Assembly: GCF_000715075.1 (NCBI RefSeq)
Contig: NC_134102.1
Coordinates: 96,737,766 to 96,801,765, forward strand
Direction: 5' to 3'
DNA: 64,000 nt
Source: Nicotiana tabacum
Lineage: Eukaryota; Streptophyta; Magnoliopsida; Solanales; Solanaceae
Position numbers and translations under genes: made by a program. The notes under the pieces were generated by a model. The model ran no database searches and was not told the DNA's origin. It saw only the letters and a program-made list of their open reading frames with translations. This document shows positions 46,404 through 57,690 of this stretch, one piece after another (within the stretch, counting starts at the first letter, position 1; every line of letters starts with the position of its first letter).

Positions 46404-46441
46404 ACGACGTATAGACACTCGTCACCTCGCCTATACGTCGT
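46404..46441. other. LTR hairpin, copy 4 (best stem)
   Basis: The arms ACGACGTATAG (46404-46414) and CTATACGTCGT (46431-46441) are perfect 11-bp inverted repeats around the loop ACACTCGTCACCTCGC. Confidence 0.75.
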
Positions 46442-48806
46442 TTACATGCATTTCACATAACAAACAATTTAAGGGTTCTATTCCCTCAAGTCAAGGTTAA
46501 CCACGACACTTACCTCGCTTTGCAAATTCCAATCAATTATTCAACCACAGCTTTTCCTTTTAAATTTTCCTCCAAAAGTTTCAAATCTATTCACAAACAA
46601 TTCGATATATTCAATACAAATCATAGGAATTAATTCCACATGAATTTATAATATTTTCGGATAAAAATCTGAAATTCATTAAAATATTCGACAGTGGGAC
46701 CCACGTCTTAAATCCCGGAAAAACTCACGAAATCTGAACACCCGTTCCGATACGAGTTCAACCATACAAAATTTGTCCAATTCCGATATCAAATGGACCT
46801 TCAAATCTTAATTTTTCATTTTTGGAAAGTTTTACAAAAATTCCAATTTCTTCCATCTAAATCCGAAATAAATGATGAATAGAGATATGGATTTGTGAAA
46901 TATAATCACTTTATGAAAAAGAACACTTACGCAGTTCAAAGTCGTGAAAATCTCTCTTGAAATTGCCCAAATCCGAGACTTAAAACTCAAAAATGAGTAA
47001 AAATGGCTAAGACCCGATTTTATGTATTCTGCCCAGCATTTTCGCATTTGCGGGCTATATTTTCGCACATGCGGTCTCGCATTTGCGAAGTGGGGCTGCC
47101 AGGCGAGATTCCGCATCTGCGGACAAAATGTCGCACCTGTGACGTCCGCTTCTGCGCAAAAGGGCCGCACCTGCGAAGACCGCATCTGCGATGGAAGTCT
47201 CGCTTCTGCGAGCTCGCACTTGCGGTCAAAATTCCGCAGGGCGATTACATCAGAACTCAAGATTTCAGATTTTGCTTAAGTCCAATTCTTATTCCGATTT
47301 TGATCCGTTTCACTCTCGGGGTACTCGGGACCCCGCTCGAATATACCAACAAGTCCCGTAACATAATACGAACTGACTCGGGGTCTAAAATCACGTCAAA
47401 CAACACTGAAATTACAATTCACACCCGATTCGAACTTTGAGTTCTAAACTTTCAATTTGCAAATCTCGTGTCAAAACATATTAAATGAATCCGGAATGAC
47501 TTCAAATTTGGCACACAAGTCATAAATGACATAACAGAGCTGTTCAAATTTCCAGAATCGGATTCCGGCTCTGATATCAAAAAGTAAATCCCGTAGTCAA
47601 ACTTGGAATATTTAGCCTTTAAATTGCTAGTTCCGTTAAATGATCATAACTTGAGCTAGGGACCTCCAAATTAAATTTCGGGCATACGCCCAAGTCTCAA
47701 ATCACGATACGGAATTACCGGAACTGTCAAAATACCGATCCGGGTCTGTTTGCTAAAAATGTTGACTAAGATCAACTCACTTAAATTTTAAAGCTCTATT
47801 TCCCATTTTAATTTATTTTTCACATAAAAACTTTTTGGAAAATTATACGAACTACGCACGCAAGTCGAGGAATAATAAATGGTGCATTTTGAGGTCTTAG
47901 AATACAAAATTACTTATTAAATTTAAAGATGACATTTTGGGTCATCACACTATGGTTAATGCCGCTAGACCCTCGGCAATGTACACATTATTCTAGATTA
48001 GGCCGAATGACCTCAGCAGTATCGTGCGTTATATCGCTAGTAGCCGAATGTTCACGAGCTAGTCTTTCCACTGATGCCCGGCATGTTATGGTATTTCTTA
48101 TTTATTAGTATTTACACTTGGCATGTTCGGAGATATTAAGAAATAATACAAGATAGAGGAAATTTATTTACTAAAGGGAATAAATTGGAAAAAAAAATGA
48201 GATTTCAGATTTATTTCACTACAACTGTACATTTCATATTTGTTATGAATTATCTTGTTATTTATTTGGACCTCTAGTAAGTGTCGATGTCAACTACTCG
48301 TCCCTACTTCTCTATGGTTAGACTAGATACTTACTCGGTACGCATTGATTTACGTACTCATGCTGCACTTCTGCACAATATGTGCAGGATCTGACATGCT
48401 CATTTGATGACCACCTTAGCTCATAGGCGCACCTGTTGAGAAGACTTTATGTGAGCAGCATCCCAGGCTACGCATCGCAGGACACCGGGTCTTCATTGTG
48501 CTATTTATTTTACTCTATCTCATTACATTCGGGACAGATGTTGTATTATTATTATTGTATTCCTTAGAAAAACTCATGCACTTGTGACACCGGGTTTTGG
48601 AAATTTCCTTCAGGTTATTTATTATTGTCGTTCGTATAAATGTTTTCATTTACTTTGTAAATTCTATTTTATATTATTTAATTAAGAAAAATTTAGATGT
48701 CAAAAATATTAAAATGAGTAATTAAATTGGTAGATCATCGTTGGCTTGCCTGACGGCGGCGTTAGGCACCATCATGACCTGCATCGGATTTTGGGTAGTG
48801 ACAACT

Positions 48807-48818
48807 TGGTATCAGAGC
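48807..48818 (+). other. Primer-binding site of the LARD-like element
   Basis: TGGTATCAGAGC follows the 5' LTR end (TAGTGACA) after three bases; a perfect iMet-type site. Confidence 0.92.
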
Positions 48819-51800
48819 ATTAGGTTCATTTATGTCTCATGGGTCATGAGCAAGTCTAGTAGAGTCTTGCGGATCAGTACGGAGACGTCTGTACTTATCT
48901 TCGAGAGGCTATAGGGTTGTTAGGAGTACTTCCCTTCTTGATTTTCTCATCGTACGGTTTGATTCCATCGAGGCTTATGCCTTTATTTCCTTCCTATCCA
49001 ATCTTATGCGACGTGAAGTGTTTGTTGTCAATTGGACGTCCAAGAGTTGTATGGGTACTGCAGACGTGGTGCAGGATATTTTCCATGCGTGTTCGGGCAG
49101 GCTATTATCATCGCCTTGCGGAAGGATGTTCTTTTGTCCAGCTTAGTATCTGTATTTTCTATGGTTTTGAGACTGTGCACGTATTTCTATGATATCTATG
49201 TGTAGTTATCACACAATGTCGGTGTAATGGTAAGGTGTTTGTTTATGTGTCGAGGCAGTGAATGGCTTAAAAAGAGGATCTCTCAGTGCATGATTTAGAG
49301 ATTCAGTATTTAATTCCATCAAAGGAAAGGCAAATGGACTATGAATTTTCAGGTTTAGGTTGATGGAGTAACGAGACTTGGTATCTCCGAGTGTGATGGA
49401 AATTTTCATTGTGATGCAGTGTCATCATACTTGTTGGAACGCATTACAGTTCGCCAATGTTATGATCGTCTTTGATTTTGCCTTTGGGGTAGGGTATTAT
49501 GAAATGGCGCCTCAGGGGCGGTGGTTAGAAATAGCAGTGTGCAATGGTTCAGGATCGAATTGGTAATTCTAATGTGATGGCTCGAGGAAGATGGTCTTCT
49601 AGGAGGCTTAAAGTTGGTATCAATTAAGTAGCTCAAGTGCTACAGCGATGGATTTTGATTTGATACAATATTTGGATAACGAAGAATGAGGAAGGACATG
49701 TGGGAGATGGTTTGACCGAAGTGGGAGAGGCAGAGTAGTATATGAATTCTGTGGTAGGATAGTCACGTACTTTGAGAAAGTGCTGAACGGTTTGGGAATC
49801 GTGATGAAAGGTGATTTGGTCTACGTATTTTATTTGGAATAATGGTCATTGTATGGAAAAAGATTGAATATGGCAAGAAGGAGTTTGCTTGAAATAAAGA
49901 GGGGTGTGAAGAATTAATTATCGTTCAGATGCAATATGACTTGAGTTCGGATAATATTGTTGAACTCTCAGTTGATGTCAATAAGGAATGAACGGTCTTG
50001 TACAGTTGCTGGACGAGCATGGGCTCAGAAAGGTTATTGACTGCGTGGTAGTTGAACCCAGTGCAGCGTCGTTGGAAGATGTCGGCATGAAATTCCACAT
50101 GTGGGTTATCTCCTATGAATAGGTTAGCAGTTGTGTTATATTGATGAAGCTTCTAAGAAGGATTTTACTTTCTACCGATAAGAGGTCGAATATGTGATTG
50201 TGGCTGATGATTCATAATGCTCATGAGATGTTTAACAAAAAGATTTTGAGAAATTTGGCAGGTTAACAGTGCGAGATCATGATAATTGAGAAGGAGGAAT
50301 CTTAGTGAATTTTAGATTTATGTAATTGTAGCTTAAAGCTTAGTGGGAGATCCCCACCGTCTACGATTGGATCACGTGGTTGTCTGTTTGTGCGGGTGAC
50401 TCTCAACAACGGTTCAGTGAGTTCAAGGATTTAAGTGCGGTGCCTAAGGATTTCAGGTCTGTTATGTTAAAGATCGAGTTTTGCAGTGGATTGTGAATGG
50501 GACTTCGAGTGATCTATGTTATCACCGGGTAAGCGGTGCAGTATTGGCAGAAAGGAAGAAACAACTTCGAATTTGTGGGAAGTCTTGTAGAATGGGTATA
50601 CCAGTTGGAGGTGCCATTATGCGCATGATTAGGGTATGAGGTGATTCATGGGTATTGAGACGATGTAGTCTCGCGATTCGGGTCACTTGGGATGAGTGCG
50701 GATTGAGTTCGTTATGTTGTGATTGGAGCTAACGACATTTCTAAGTCAAGTCAAGAGTAAATTTAAAGAAGTTGGGTCGGTGGTAACGGTTGAATCAGCA
50801 TGATTGTGGCAATGATCAGTTCCTTCAGCGTGTGAAGTTACACATGTGGTTTGTGGTTGTACGTGCGAGCTCGACAACCACCATAACTTGATGATTTTGG
50901 GAGGTATTTAATTCAAATGGCTTTGTTGTGTAAATAGATTCTGGCAGAGTTATGGCAAGTAGATCATGACTTGAGGGTTGTATTTTCTGCAGTTTGGGAA
51001 TTCAGTTGCGTGTCGCATTGGTTCTTCTGAAATAAGCTAAGCGGAAGGTTTTCTAGCCAATGAACTGCTCATTCTACTAGTAGTTCAGGGGTTACGATGA
51101 ATTCTGGTATTCTCGCATAGCAGTTTTATAAGTGCAGTGAGCGTCATGGGAATTTGAGTTGAGGATCAAGGTTGCAATTCGATGTTGTCAACAATGTCAC
51201 AGGCTCGAATGGGCAGAGGAGAATTCATATGTTCAAAGTAAGCAGGCATTTTTCTTTAGTGTAACCTGAGGGTGGAATTCTGTGGGAGAGGCATTGTGTA
51301 TTGAATTGCAGATTGTGGTTTACCTTACAGAATTAATACGGTTGATGGTATGTATATGTGGACTTTGCTACCTTGGTGGGGATTGTGAGAGCGTACCCCA
51401 TGGGGAGGATTCTACAAGTGTGGCATGGTAGCCACTTGATTGTTATAGATTGAAACCAAGTATGAAGATTTTGGTGATATCGCTAATTGTGCGAGTTTAT
51501 GCCTAAAAGGCGTTCTATTCCTTAGGTTGTGGACTGTGTGGGTTGTTCCGGATTTCGTGATTGTTTTTGTGTGTCATGGGAAGGGGTTATTGTGGATCCT
51601 TGAAAGGTTAGTATCCCAGTATAGTAGCATCAGATTCGGCTTAGGTCCGTTGATGGGTCTAATGTAGATGTGTGCTCTACATCAGGACGGATGTGTTCAT
51701 TTAGCATTGCGTTGCTTATGAAGGAGTCTTCAGATATTGGATGTCATTCCCGTCGTTAGTTATTCCATGTAATACTCTATTGTGCCATGTGGGTTGTGAG

Positions 51801-52901
51801 ACGACTTGTTTATTCGCACATGTGTTGAGGTCCCGTGTAGCTTGTGGTGTTATGTGACAGAATGGATCTCGATATGCAGGTCATTTATTGCACCTTAGTT
51901 GTGCTTGAGTTTCGTAGCGTATGGCACTATATGTTTCCCCAGGATTTGTATTGTGCACTTGGCATGCTTGTGGTCGATATTCGGTATTTCATAGGTATAA
52001 GCATTATGGCTTGATGGGTATTCCCTTATTTGTTGTTATGGGTGGATTCGGTTGCACCCCGTAACAATAAGATGTTGAGTACGGTTCCATATATTTGTTT
52101 TTGTGTATGTTGATTCTCATTCACTGCGGAGAGTTCATAGCGTCTTTTCGACCGTTTTATTTGTTACGCGGGCTAGGAAGTTCCATTCCAGAGTCTGCTT
52201 TCCTCATATATCGCATTCGAGGTTGTAGCATATTGGCGCATTGTTGGTGTCGTACGAGATCTTGGTCAGTGTTTGAGGTGGCCTATTGCCTGTGTAACTT
52301 ATACTAGGTGATATGAGACTATTGGACCTGAAATCAGTGCAATCATATTTATATAAGGTATATTAAAGAGAGAATATCGTTATTCGATTCAGAATGAGGT
52401 TATGGTCCTTATCAGGAGAAGCTACTCCATGATTTGATTGATTCAGCAGGTGGTTATGAATTTCTACACATCTTCTCTGTCATGGAAGTATTGTGAGGAT
52501 TGAAACCAGGCTTATTTGTATTATGATGTGTATTGCGGGCATCAGATTCGTAAAATTTTAGTTATTGTGGTTGAGGGATGTTATTATGGGAAACCGATTT
52601 ATGTGGTGCGTGGTGTGATTTTTGCATAGATGCATGATCATGTTTTGGTATAGTGTGTGGTGATTGGCACGACGTTCGTGTGTTAGAATCAGGTCTTGTA
52701 AAGAAATTCGGAAGTTGGAATTTGGTTCTAAGTCTTATTGACTAAATAAAAGGGAGGACCTTCAGTTCGACTCGAGCTAATGTGCCCAACTAGGTTGTGA
52801 TGGCACTATTAGGTGCATAAGGTGTTAAACAGTAAATTTGGATAACTCCGGAGAAGTTCTTAGCACGTTCGAGTACGAACGTATGTTTAAGTAGGAGACG
52901 A
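48819..52901 (+). other. Non-coding internal domain of the LARD-like element
   Basis: These roughly 4.1 kb are G/T-rich with no long frame. The few short ones (48917-49192, 49378-49566, 52095-52307) show no gag, zinc-knuckle, protease, RT or integrase motif in any frame. The stretch at about 52180-52330 (CGCATTCGAGGTTGTAGC and so on) looks like the 3' untranslated part seen in other Solanaceae LTR elements. AAGTAGGAGACGA just before 52902 may be the polypurine tract. Confidence 0.6.
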
Positions 52902-54153
52902 TGAAACGACCCGATCGGATATTTTGAGATCTAGCGCGTCGTTTGGTGGTTTGAGGCATTGAGTAGCCTCACTTCAGGTATTATGACTTGTACGTGTGGT
53001 CAGAATGGAACTTTGGGAAGTTCGGGGGTGATTTGGAAGGAAAATCTTAATTTTGGAAGCCATAAGTTGGAAGAATTGACTAAGGTCTGACTTTTGAGTA
53101 AACGACCTCGAAATCGGAATCTGAAGGTTCCAACAGGTTCGTATGATGATTTGTTTCTTAGGAGCGTATCCGGATATCGATTTGGAGGTCTGTGGGTCAT
53201 TTCGGCGTCATTTGGCAAAAGTTGGAGATTTGGATGATTTTGGGAAGTTTTACCGGGAGTGGACTTTTTGACATCGGAGTCGGATTCCGATTCCGGAAGT
53301 GGGAGTAGGTCCGTAATGTGAATTATGACTTGTGTACAAAATTTGAGGCCAATCGGACTTGATTTGATATGATTCAGACGCGTTCGTCGAAGTTTGGAAG
53401 TTTGAAAGTCAAATAAGGACTTCACTCGTCGATTTGTAGTTTTGATGTTGTTTGGCGTGATTTGAGTCCTCGACTAAGTTCGTAATGTGTTTTAGAACGC
53501 ATTGTTATAATTGGTTAAGGTCCCGAGGGCCTCAGGTGGATTTCAAAGGGTTAACGGATCGAGTTTGGGGTTGGGGGAACAACTGAGGCAGCTGGTGTCT
53601 TGTGCAATCGCACCTGCGAGAAAAGTGCCGAAGGTGCGAGACCGCAGAAGTGACCGAGGCATTGTAGATGTGGAATTGAGTGAGGGTGGATGGATTCGCA
53701 GGTGCGAGGAAATTTCCGCACCTACAGGCTTGCAGATACTGGCAGAGGAGCGTAGAAGCAGGAGCTGGGTTGAGGGGGAAGGCCGCAGAAGCGGCATTTT
53801 GTGTGCAGTAGCGCATGCGTAGAAGCGCATTTTGGCACGCAGAAGCAGATATGGCCCAGGTGAGGGACGTTCGTAGAAGCGAGTTTTTACTCGCAAAAGT
53901 GAGACCGCAGATGCGGCAATTCTGTCTGCAGAAGTGAAAACTGGGTAGAACATAAAGGATCGAACTTGGTCATTTCATCATTTTCATTTGGGATTTTTGG
54001 AGCTCGTTTCTTGCGCGAGTTTGAGGAGTTTCTTCATGTAACACAAAGTAAGTAATTTCCCACTTGTTGTGAGCTAAATGTAAGGTTTATATGTGGATTT
54101 AAGGAGTAAAATTTGGGGCATTTTTTTATTTTGGTAGAAAAACCTAGAAATTG
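52902..54153 (+). repeat. Partial 3' LTR of the LARD-like element
   Basis: It starts TGAAACGACCCGATCGG and follows the 5' LTR as far as AGAAATTG. The remaining 1.5 kb is not seen after the next LTR. It holds a segment (about 52990-53080) that is absent from the 5' LTR. Frames at 53000-53953 are LTR artefacts. Confidence 0.8.
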
Positions 54154-55768
54154 ATTGTAACAACCCGATCGATCGTTTTGAGCTCTAGCGTGTCGTTCGG
54201 CTGTTTGAGGCCATGAGCAGCTTCACTTTAGGTATTATGACTTGTACGTTTAGTAGGAATTGAATTTCAGGGAGTTTGTAGTTAATTTGGAAAAATAATT
54301 CCCATCTTAGAAGCTTTAAGTTGAAAAAATTGACTAAGATGTAATTTTTGAATAAACGACCTCGGAACCGGGATCTGAAGATCCCAACGGGTTCTTATAA
54401 TAATTTTGGACTTGGACGTATGTCCGGATCGGGTTTTGGATGCCCCGGGAACGTTTCGGCGCCTATGGTGGAAGTTGGCATTTTTGAATGATTTCATAAA
54501 TTTGGGTTCAAGTGCATTTCAATGTTATCAATGTTCGTTTGGGATTCCGAGATGGGAATAGCTCTGTATGGTGATTTTGGTATTGGGAGCGCGTCCGGAA
54601 GTGGATTCAGAGATCTGTAGGTCATTTCGGGGTCATTTGGCGAAAGATATGAGTTTGAAGGTTTTTTAGAAGTTTGATCAGGAGTGAAATTTTTGATATT
54701 GGGGCCGGATTACTATTTCGGAAGTTGGAGTAGGTCCGTAATGTGAAATGTGACTTGTGTGCAAAATATGAGGTCAATCAGACGTGATTTAATAGGTTTC
54801 GGCATCGAATGTAGAAGTTTGAAGTTCTAAAGTCCATTAAGCTTGAATTGGGGTGCGATTCATGATTTTAATATTGTTTGATATGATTAGAGGCCTCGAG
54901 CAAGTTTGTGTTATGTTATGGGACTGGTTTGTGTGATTGGACGGGGTCTCGAGGGCCTCGGGTGTGTTTCGGGGTGGTTTCGGACCAAATTGGAATGATG
55001 TGTTGCAGTTGTTGCTGCTATCTGGTTTCCTTCTCTGCGAACGCGGAGGGACTCATGCATTCGCGAAGGAGACTTTTAGGGGCTGCTGGATTTGCCCATC
55101 GCGAATGCGATTGGAGAGACGCGAACGCGGTGAAGTGCTTGAGGGACCTACGCGAACGCGATTGGGCAGTCGCGAACGCATAGAAGGAAGTGAGGAGCTG
55201 GGCCTGGGGCTGTTTAGCCTACGCGAACGCGAGGCCGGGTTGGCGAACACGAAACAGTGAGGGCGAAAGGCTTCGTGAACGCGTCGTGAGGAGCACGAAC
55301 GCGAAGAAGTTTTTCTGGGCCTGGCCCTGGGCTTGCTGAGCTTCGCGAACGCGATGGGCTTGCCGCGTTCGCGAAGGAGGGTTGTCTGGGCAGTGTATAA
55401 GTTGTAAAAATACGGGTTTTGGCCATTTTTATCTTATTTCCTTCATGGGAGCCGACCTAGGAGCGGATTTGGAGTATCATTTTCACCGTCAATCATAAGT
55501 TAAGTGAATCCTACTAGTTGTGAGTTAAATACAAGGTTTATACATGGATTTAGACATGAAAATATGTAGAAATTTGGGATTTTGGTAGAAAACCTAGAAA
55601 TGGGTATTTTTGGATTTTGACCACGAATTTGGGCATGAAATTTAGAATTAATTATATATTTGAATTCGTGGGATTATGGGTAATATTTATCTTTGAAAAT
55701 ATTTGGAATCCGGGCACGTGGGCCCGAGGGTGATTTTTATCGACTTTTCGAGCGGAGTTGGAAATTGT
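54154..55768 (+). repeat. Truncated LTR inserted in the partial 3' LTR
   Basis: It starts TGTAACAACCCGATCGATCG and aligns with the 43306 LTR up to CGAGCGGAGTTG, where it breaks off into CACTA sequence. Its CpG cluster (55030-55380) is of the TTCGCGAACGCG type and not the CGCACCTGCGG type of its neighbour, so it is a different subfamily. Frames 54908-55426 lie in this cluster. Confidence 0.75.
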
Positions 55769-56130
55769 TGTAGCACAAAGAATTCACTCACTTCAACCAA
55801 TAATTAACCAATACAAACATGGAAAATCCATAGCTGACTAGCATGCATCTTCTATCAAATGACTCAAATAATAACACTTGTAAGAAAAATATTCTATAAG
55901 TTCCACCTATCTTATTCAGAATCACATTCATTTTTAATGTCATTTTCTCCCTCAACATTAGCTTTACCATCAATTAAAGAAGCTTGAGAATGTACGTTTG
56001 TATCAATTACTACCCCATCGACACTTCTTACCCAATAATTATACTCATCTTATGGAACACGAGCATTTTCTAAGAGAGCCAAGTCAGTGGAATCACTCTG
56101 CATTGATGACTCAGACTGCAAACTATTTTT
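55769..56130 (-). other. C-terminal/3' flank of the CACTA TNP2 gene
   Basis: Read on the minus strand, it follows the DUF4216 piece after a stop and can be read in part as an acidic tail (SSMQSDSTDLALLENARVP at about 56050-56105). No other domain is visible. It begins at 55769 exactly where LTR homology ends. Confidence 0.4.
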
Positions 56131-56514
56131 CTATCTCATATTAAAAATATCTCGAGGTTTAATTAACCTAGGGACAAACCATTCATGATCTTCAGGATCT
56201 TGTACAAATTTTACTTGTTGATCTTGTTCTACAAAAATAAAGGGCTCATGACGTACTCGATCGCCAGAGTCTTTTAGGCGTGAAAAATTCACCAGTGTGA
56301 AACCCAAGTCATCTTCCTTAACTCCTCTACCTTTGGTTACATCATTCCAATCACACTTAAATAAAACAACCTTAAATTCTTCATAGTAGTTTAACTCCAC
56401 AATATCATTCAATCTGCCATAATATGTGATATTTGCAGACTTTGGAGTATTGTCACTTATACTTGTATAACTTTCAGTCTTTGAAACGACCATAATACCA
56501 CTATTTTGTGTCAC
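56131..56514 (-). pseudogene. DUF4216 part of the CACTA transposase gene
   Basis: The 127-residue frame holds YYGRLNDIVELNYYEEFKVV, then LFKCDWNDVTKGRGVKEDDL, then FTLVNFSRLKD and PFIFVEQDQQVKFVQDPEDH. It is the typical DUF4216 domain found after TNP2 in plant CACTA transposases. Function of the domain is unknown. It is probably a downstream exon of the TNP2 gene; upstream sequence to 56930 looks intronic. A stop follows NMR at 56131. Confidence 0.82.
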
Positions 56515-56929
56515 CTGAAATTCTTTATTGTTCTTCGTTAGAACGCATTAAATCTTTTAGCAATGTAACTCAGTCCTTTTGCAAGGACTTTAACATCCTT
56601 TAAGATGTTGGATGTGGCTTCAAGATCTTTTACCTAAACAAATAAAAGATACAACTATAAATATGGATATATGTACAAAGGACAATAATTTAACGTAACC
56701 AATGACTTAGTCCTACTATTACTTTCTCCTTGAACAACTCATGAAATGTATCGAAATGAACACGATCAAGTTGACGTTGTGTCAAACGACACTTACGATG
56801 TGATATCTTGATTTCAGCAATATTTTCCCTATTCACGCAACTCGCATATATCAATTTTGTTATCAATTAAGTAATATACATATAATAAATAATATATATA
56901 ACACTTACTTTTTATAATTCTCAGCCACT

Positions 56930-57690
56930 TCTCACTCGCAATTGAAAAGCATGTGTCAATGTGCTCACAACCATGTTTTCTCATCCAACTCAAATATATC
57001 TACTTCACCGTACGACTCCCCAACAGTTGGAAAAAGACATTCTTATTTACTAGTCTCATGCACAATCTCATCACCGCATTTTCTTGAACAAGAAGACCTT
57101 GAATCTCCACCCTCCAAATATCGTGAGAAAAATGTCATACACTCATTTTCTATGTATGCTTCAGTTATCAAACCTCCTGGACATGCACGATTACGAACAT
57201 ATAATTGTAAAGTACCCAAATACCTATGGAATAAAATAATGGTATTAGTTTGATATTGTAATATTTAACAATAAAAGATATATAATAAGGATTCAGTGAT
57301 ATTCTTCATACCTCTCAATTGGGTACATCCAGCGATAATGTACTGGCCCCGCATGTTTTGTCTCAGTTGCCAAGTGAATTACCAAATATATCATAACAGT
57401 AAAGAATCCTGGGAGGAAATGTTTCTCCATAGTAGACAATGTTTCTGAATTTTTTCTTCAAGTAACTTTAACTCTTCTACTTTTAGTTCTTTGCTACATA
57501 GAACACGAAAGAATGTGCATAGTTCAATTAAAAAGGAACAAACTCGTTTGTCTACTGATCTCCGCAATGCAAGAGGAAGAAGTTCTTGCATTATAACATG
57601 ACAATCATGAGTTTTTAGCCCAGATATATTTTGTTTGCGAATGCAACGTGAGATATTAGATGCATAGCCATATGGAAACTTGGCATTTGT
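56930..57690 (-). pseudogene. DUF4218 part of the CACTA transposase gene, with an intron
   Basis: The minus strand reads LPLALRRSVDKRVCSFLIEL, CTFFRVLCSKELKVEELKLL and, after a shift, an FLPGFFTVMIYLVIHLATE block. WMYPIER (about 57310-57335) follows. A GT donor lies at 57311-57310 and an AG acceptor at 57225-57224, defining an 88-bp intron. The next exon gives YLGTLQLYVRNRACPGGLIT and EAYIENECMTFFSRYLEGGD. These are the standard DUF4218 motifs that follow TNP2. Frameshifts near 57400 and stops near 57045 and 56990 inactivate it. Confidence 0.8.

Larger units (their letters stand above)
45184..47949 (-). repeat. Solo LTR of the long-LTR gypsy family
   Basis: Plus-strand ends are TGTCACAACCC and GGGTCATCACA, 2766 bp, homologous to the LTRs of the element at 8104-20173. 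The flanks CTATT (45179-45183) and CTATG (47950-47954) form a target duplication with one mismatch. There is no internal sequence or partner LTR, so it probably arose by recombination between the LTRs of a full element. The frames at 46832-47440 lie in its CpG-motif cluster. Confidence 0.88.
43306..48803 (+). repeat. 5' LTR of the LARD-like element, containing a solo LTR
   Basis: It runs from TGTAATGACCCGACCGG to TTTTGGGTAGTGACA. A minus-oriented solo LTR (45184-47949) sits inside it. The frames 43839-44355 and shadows are CpG-motif artefacts. A hairpin related to the other LTR hairpins lies at 44846-44879. Confidence 0.82.
43306..54153 (+). mobile_element. LARD-like non-coding LTR retrotransposon, 3' end broken
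   Basis: A 5' LTR (43306-48803, about 2.73 kb without the solo LTR inside) is followed by a perfect primer site (48807-48818), about 4.1 kb of internal sequence without gag or pol, and the first 1.25 kb of a matching 3' LTR from 52902. The two LTRs share long blocks, such as the CpG-motif region at 43930-44260 and 53600-53945. The absence of coding domains with conserved priming signals fits a large retrotransposon derivative. The 3' LTR is cut at 54153 by another LTR, so the right target duplication is lost. Confidence 0.75.

Noticed and set aside
44846..46441. Hammerhead ribozyme (retrozyme-type) in the LTR hairpins
   Set aside because: The conserved CTGATGA and GAAA core words are not present around the hairpins.
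49209..49566. Short frames in the LARD interior as gag remnants
   Set aside because: No capsid-like or zinc-knuckle motif in any frame; lengths are as expected by chance.
53543..53953. 136-residue minus-strand frame as a gene
   Set aside because: It is the CpG-motif cluster of the partial 3' LTR; the homologous frame at 43802-44152 in the 5' LTR is similar for the same reason.
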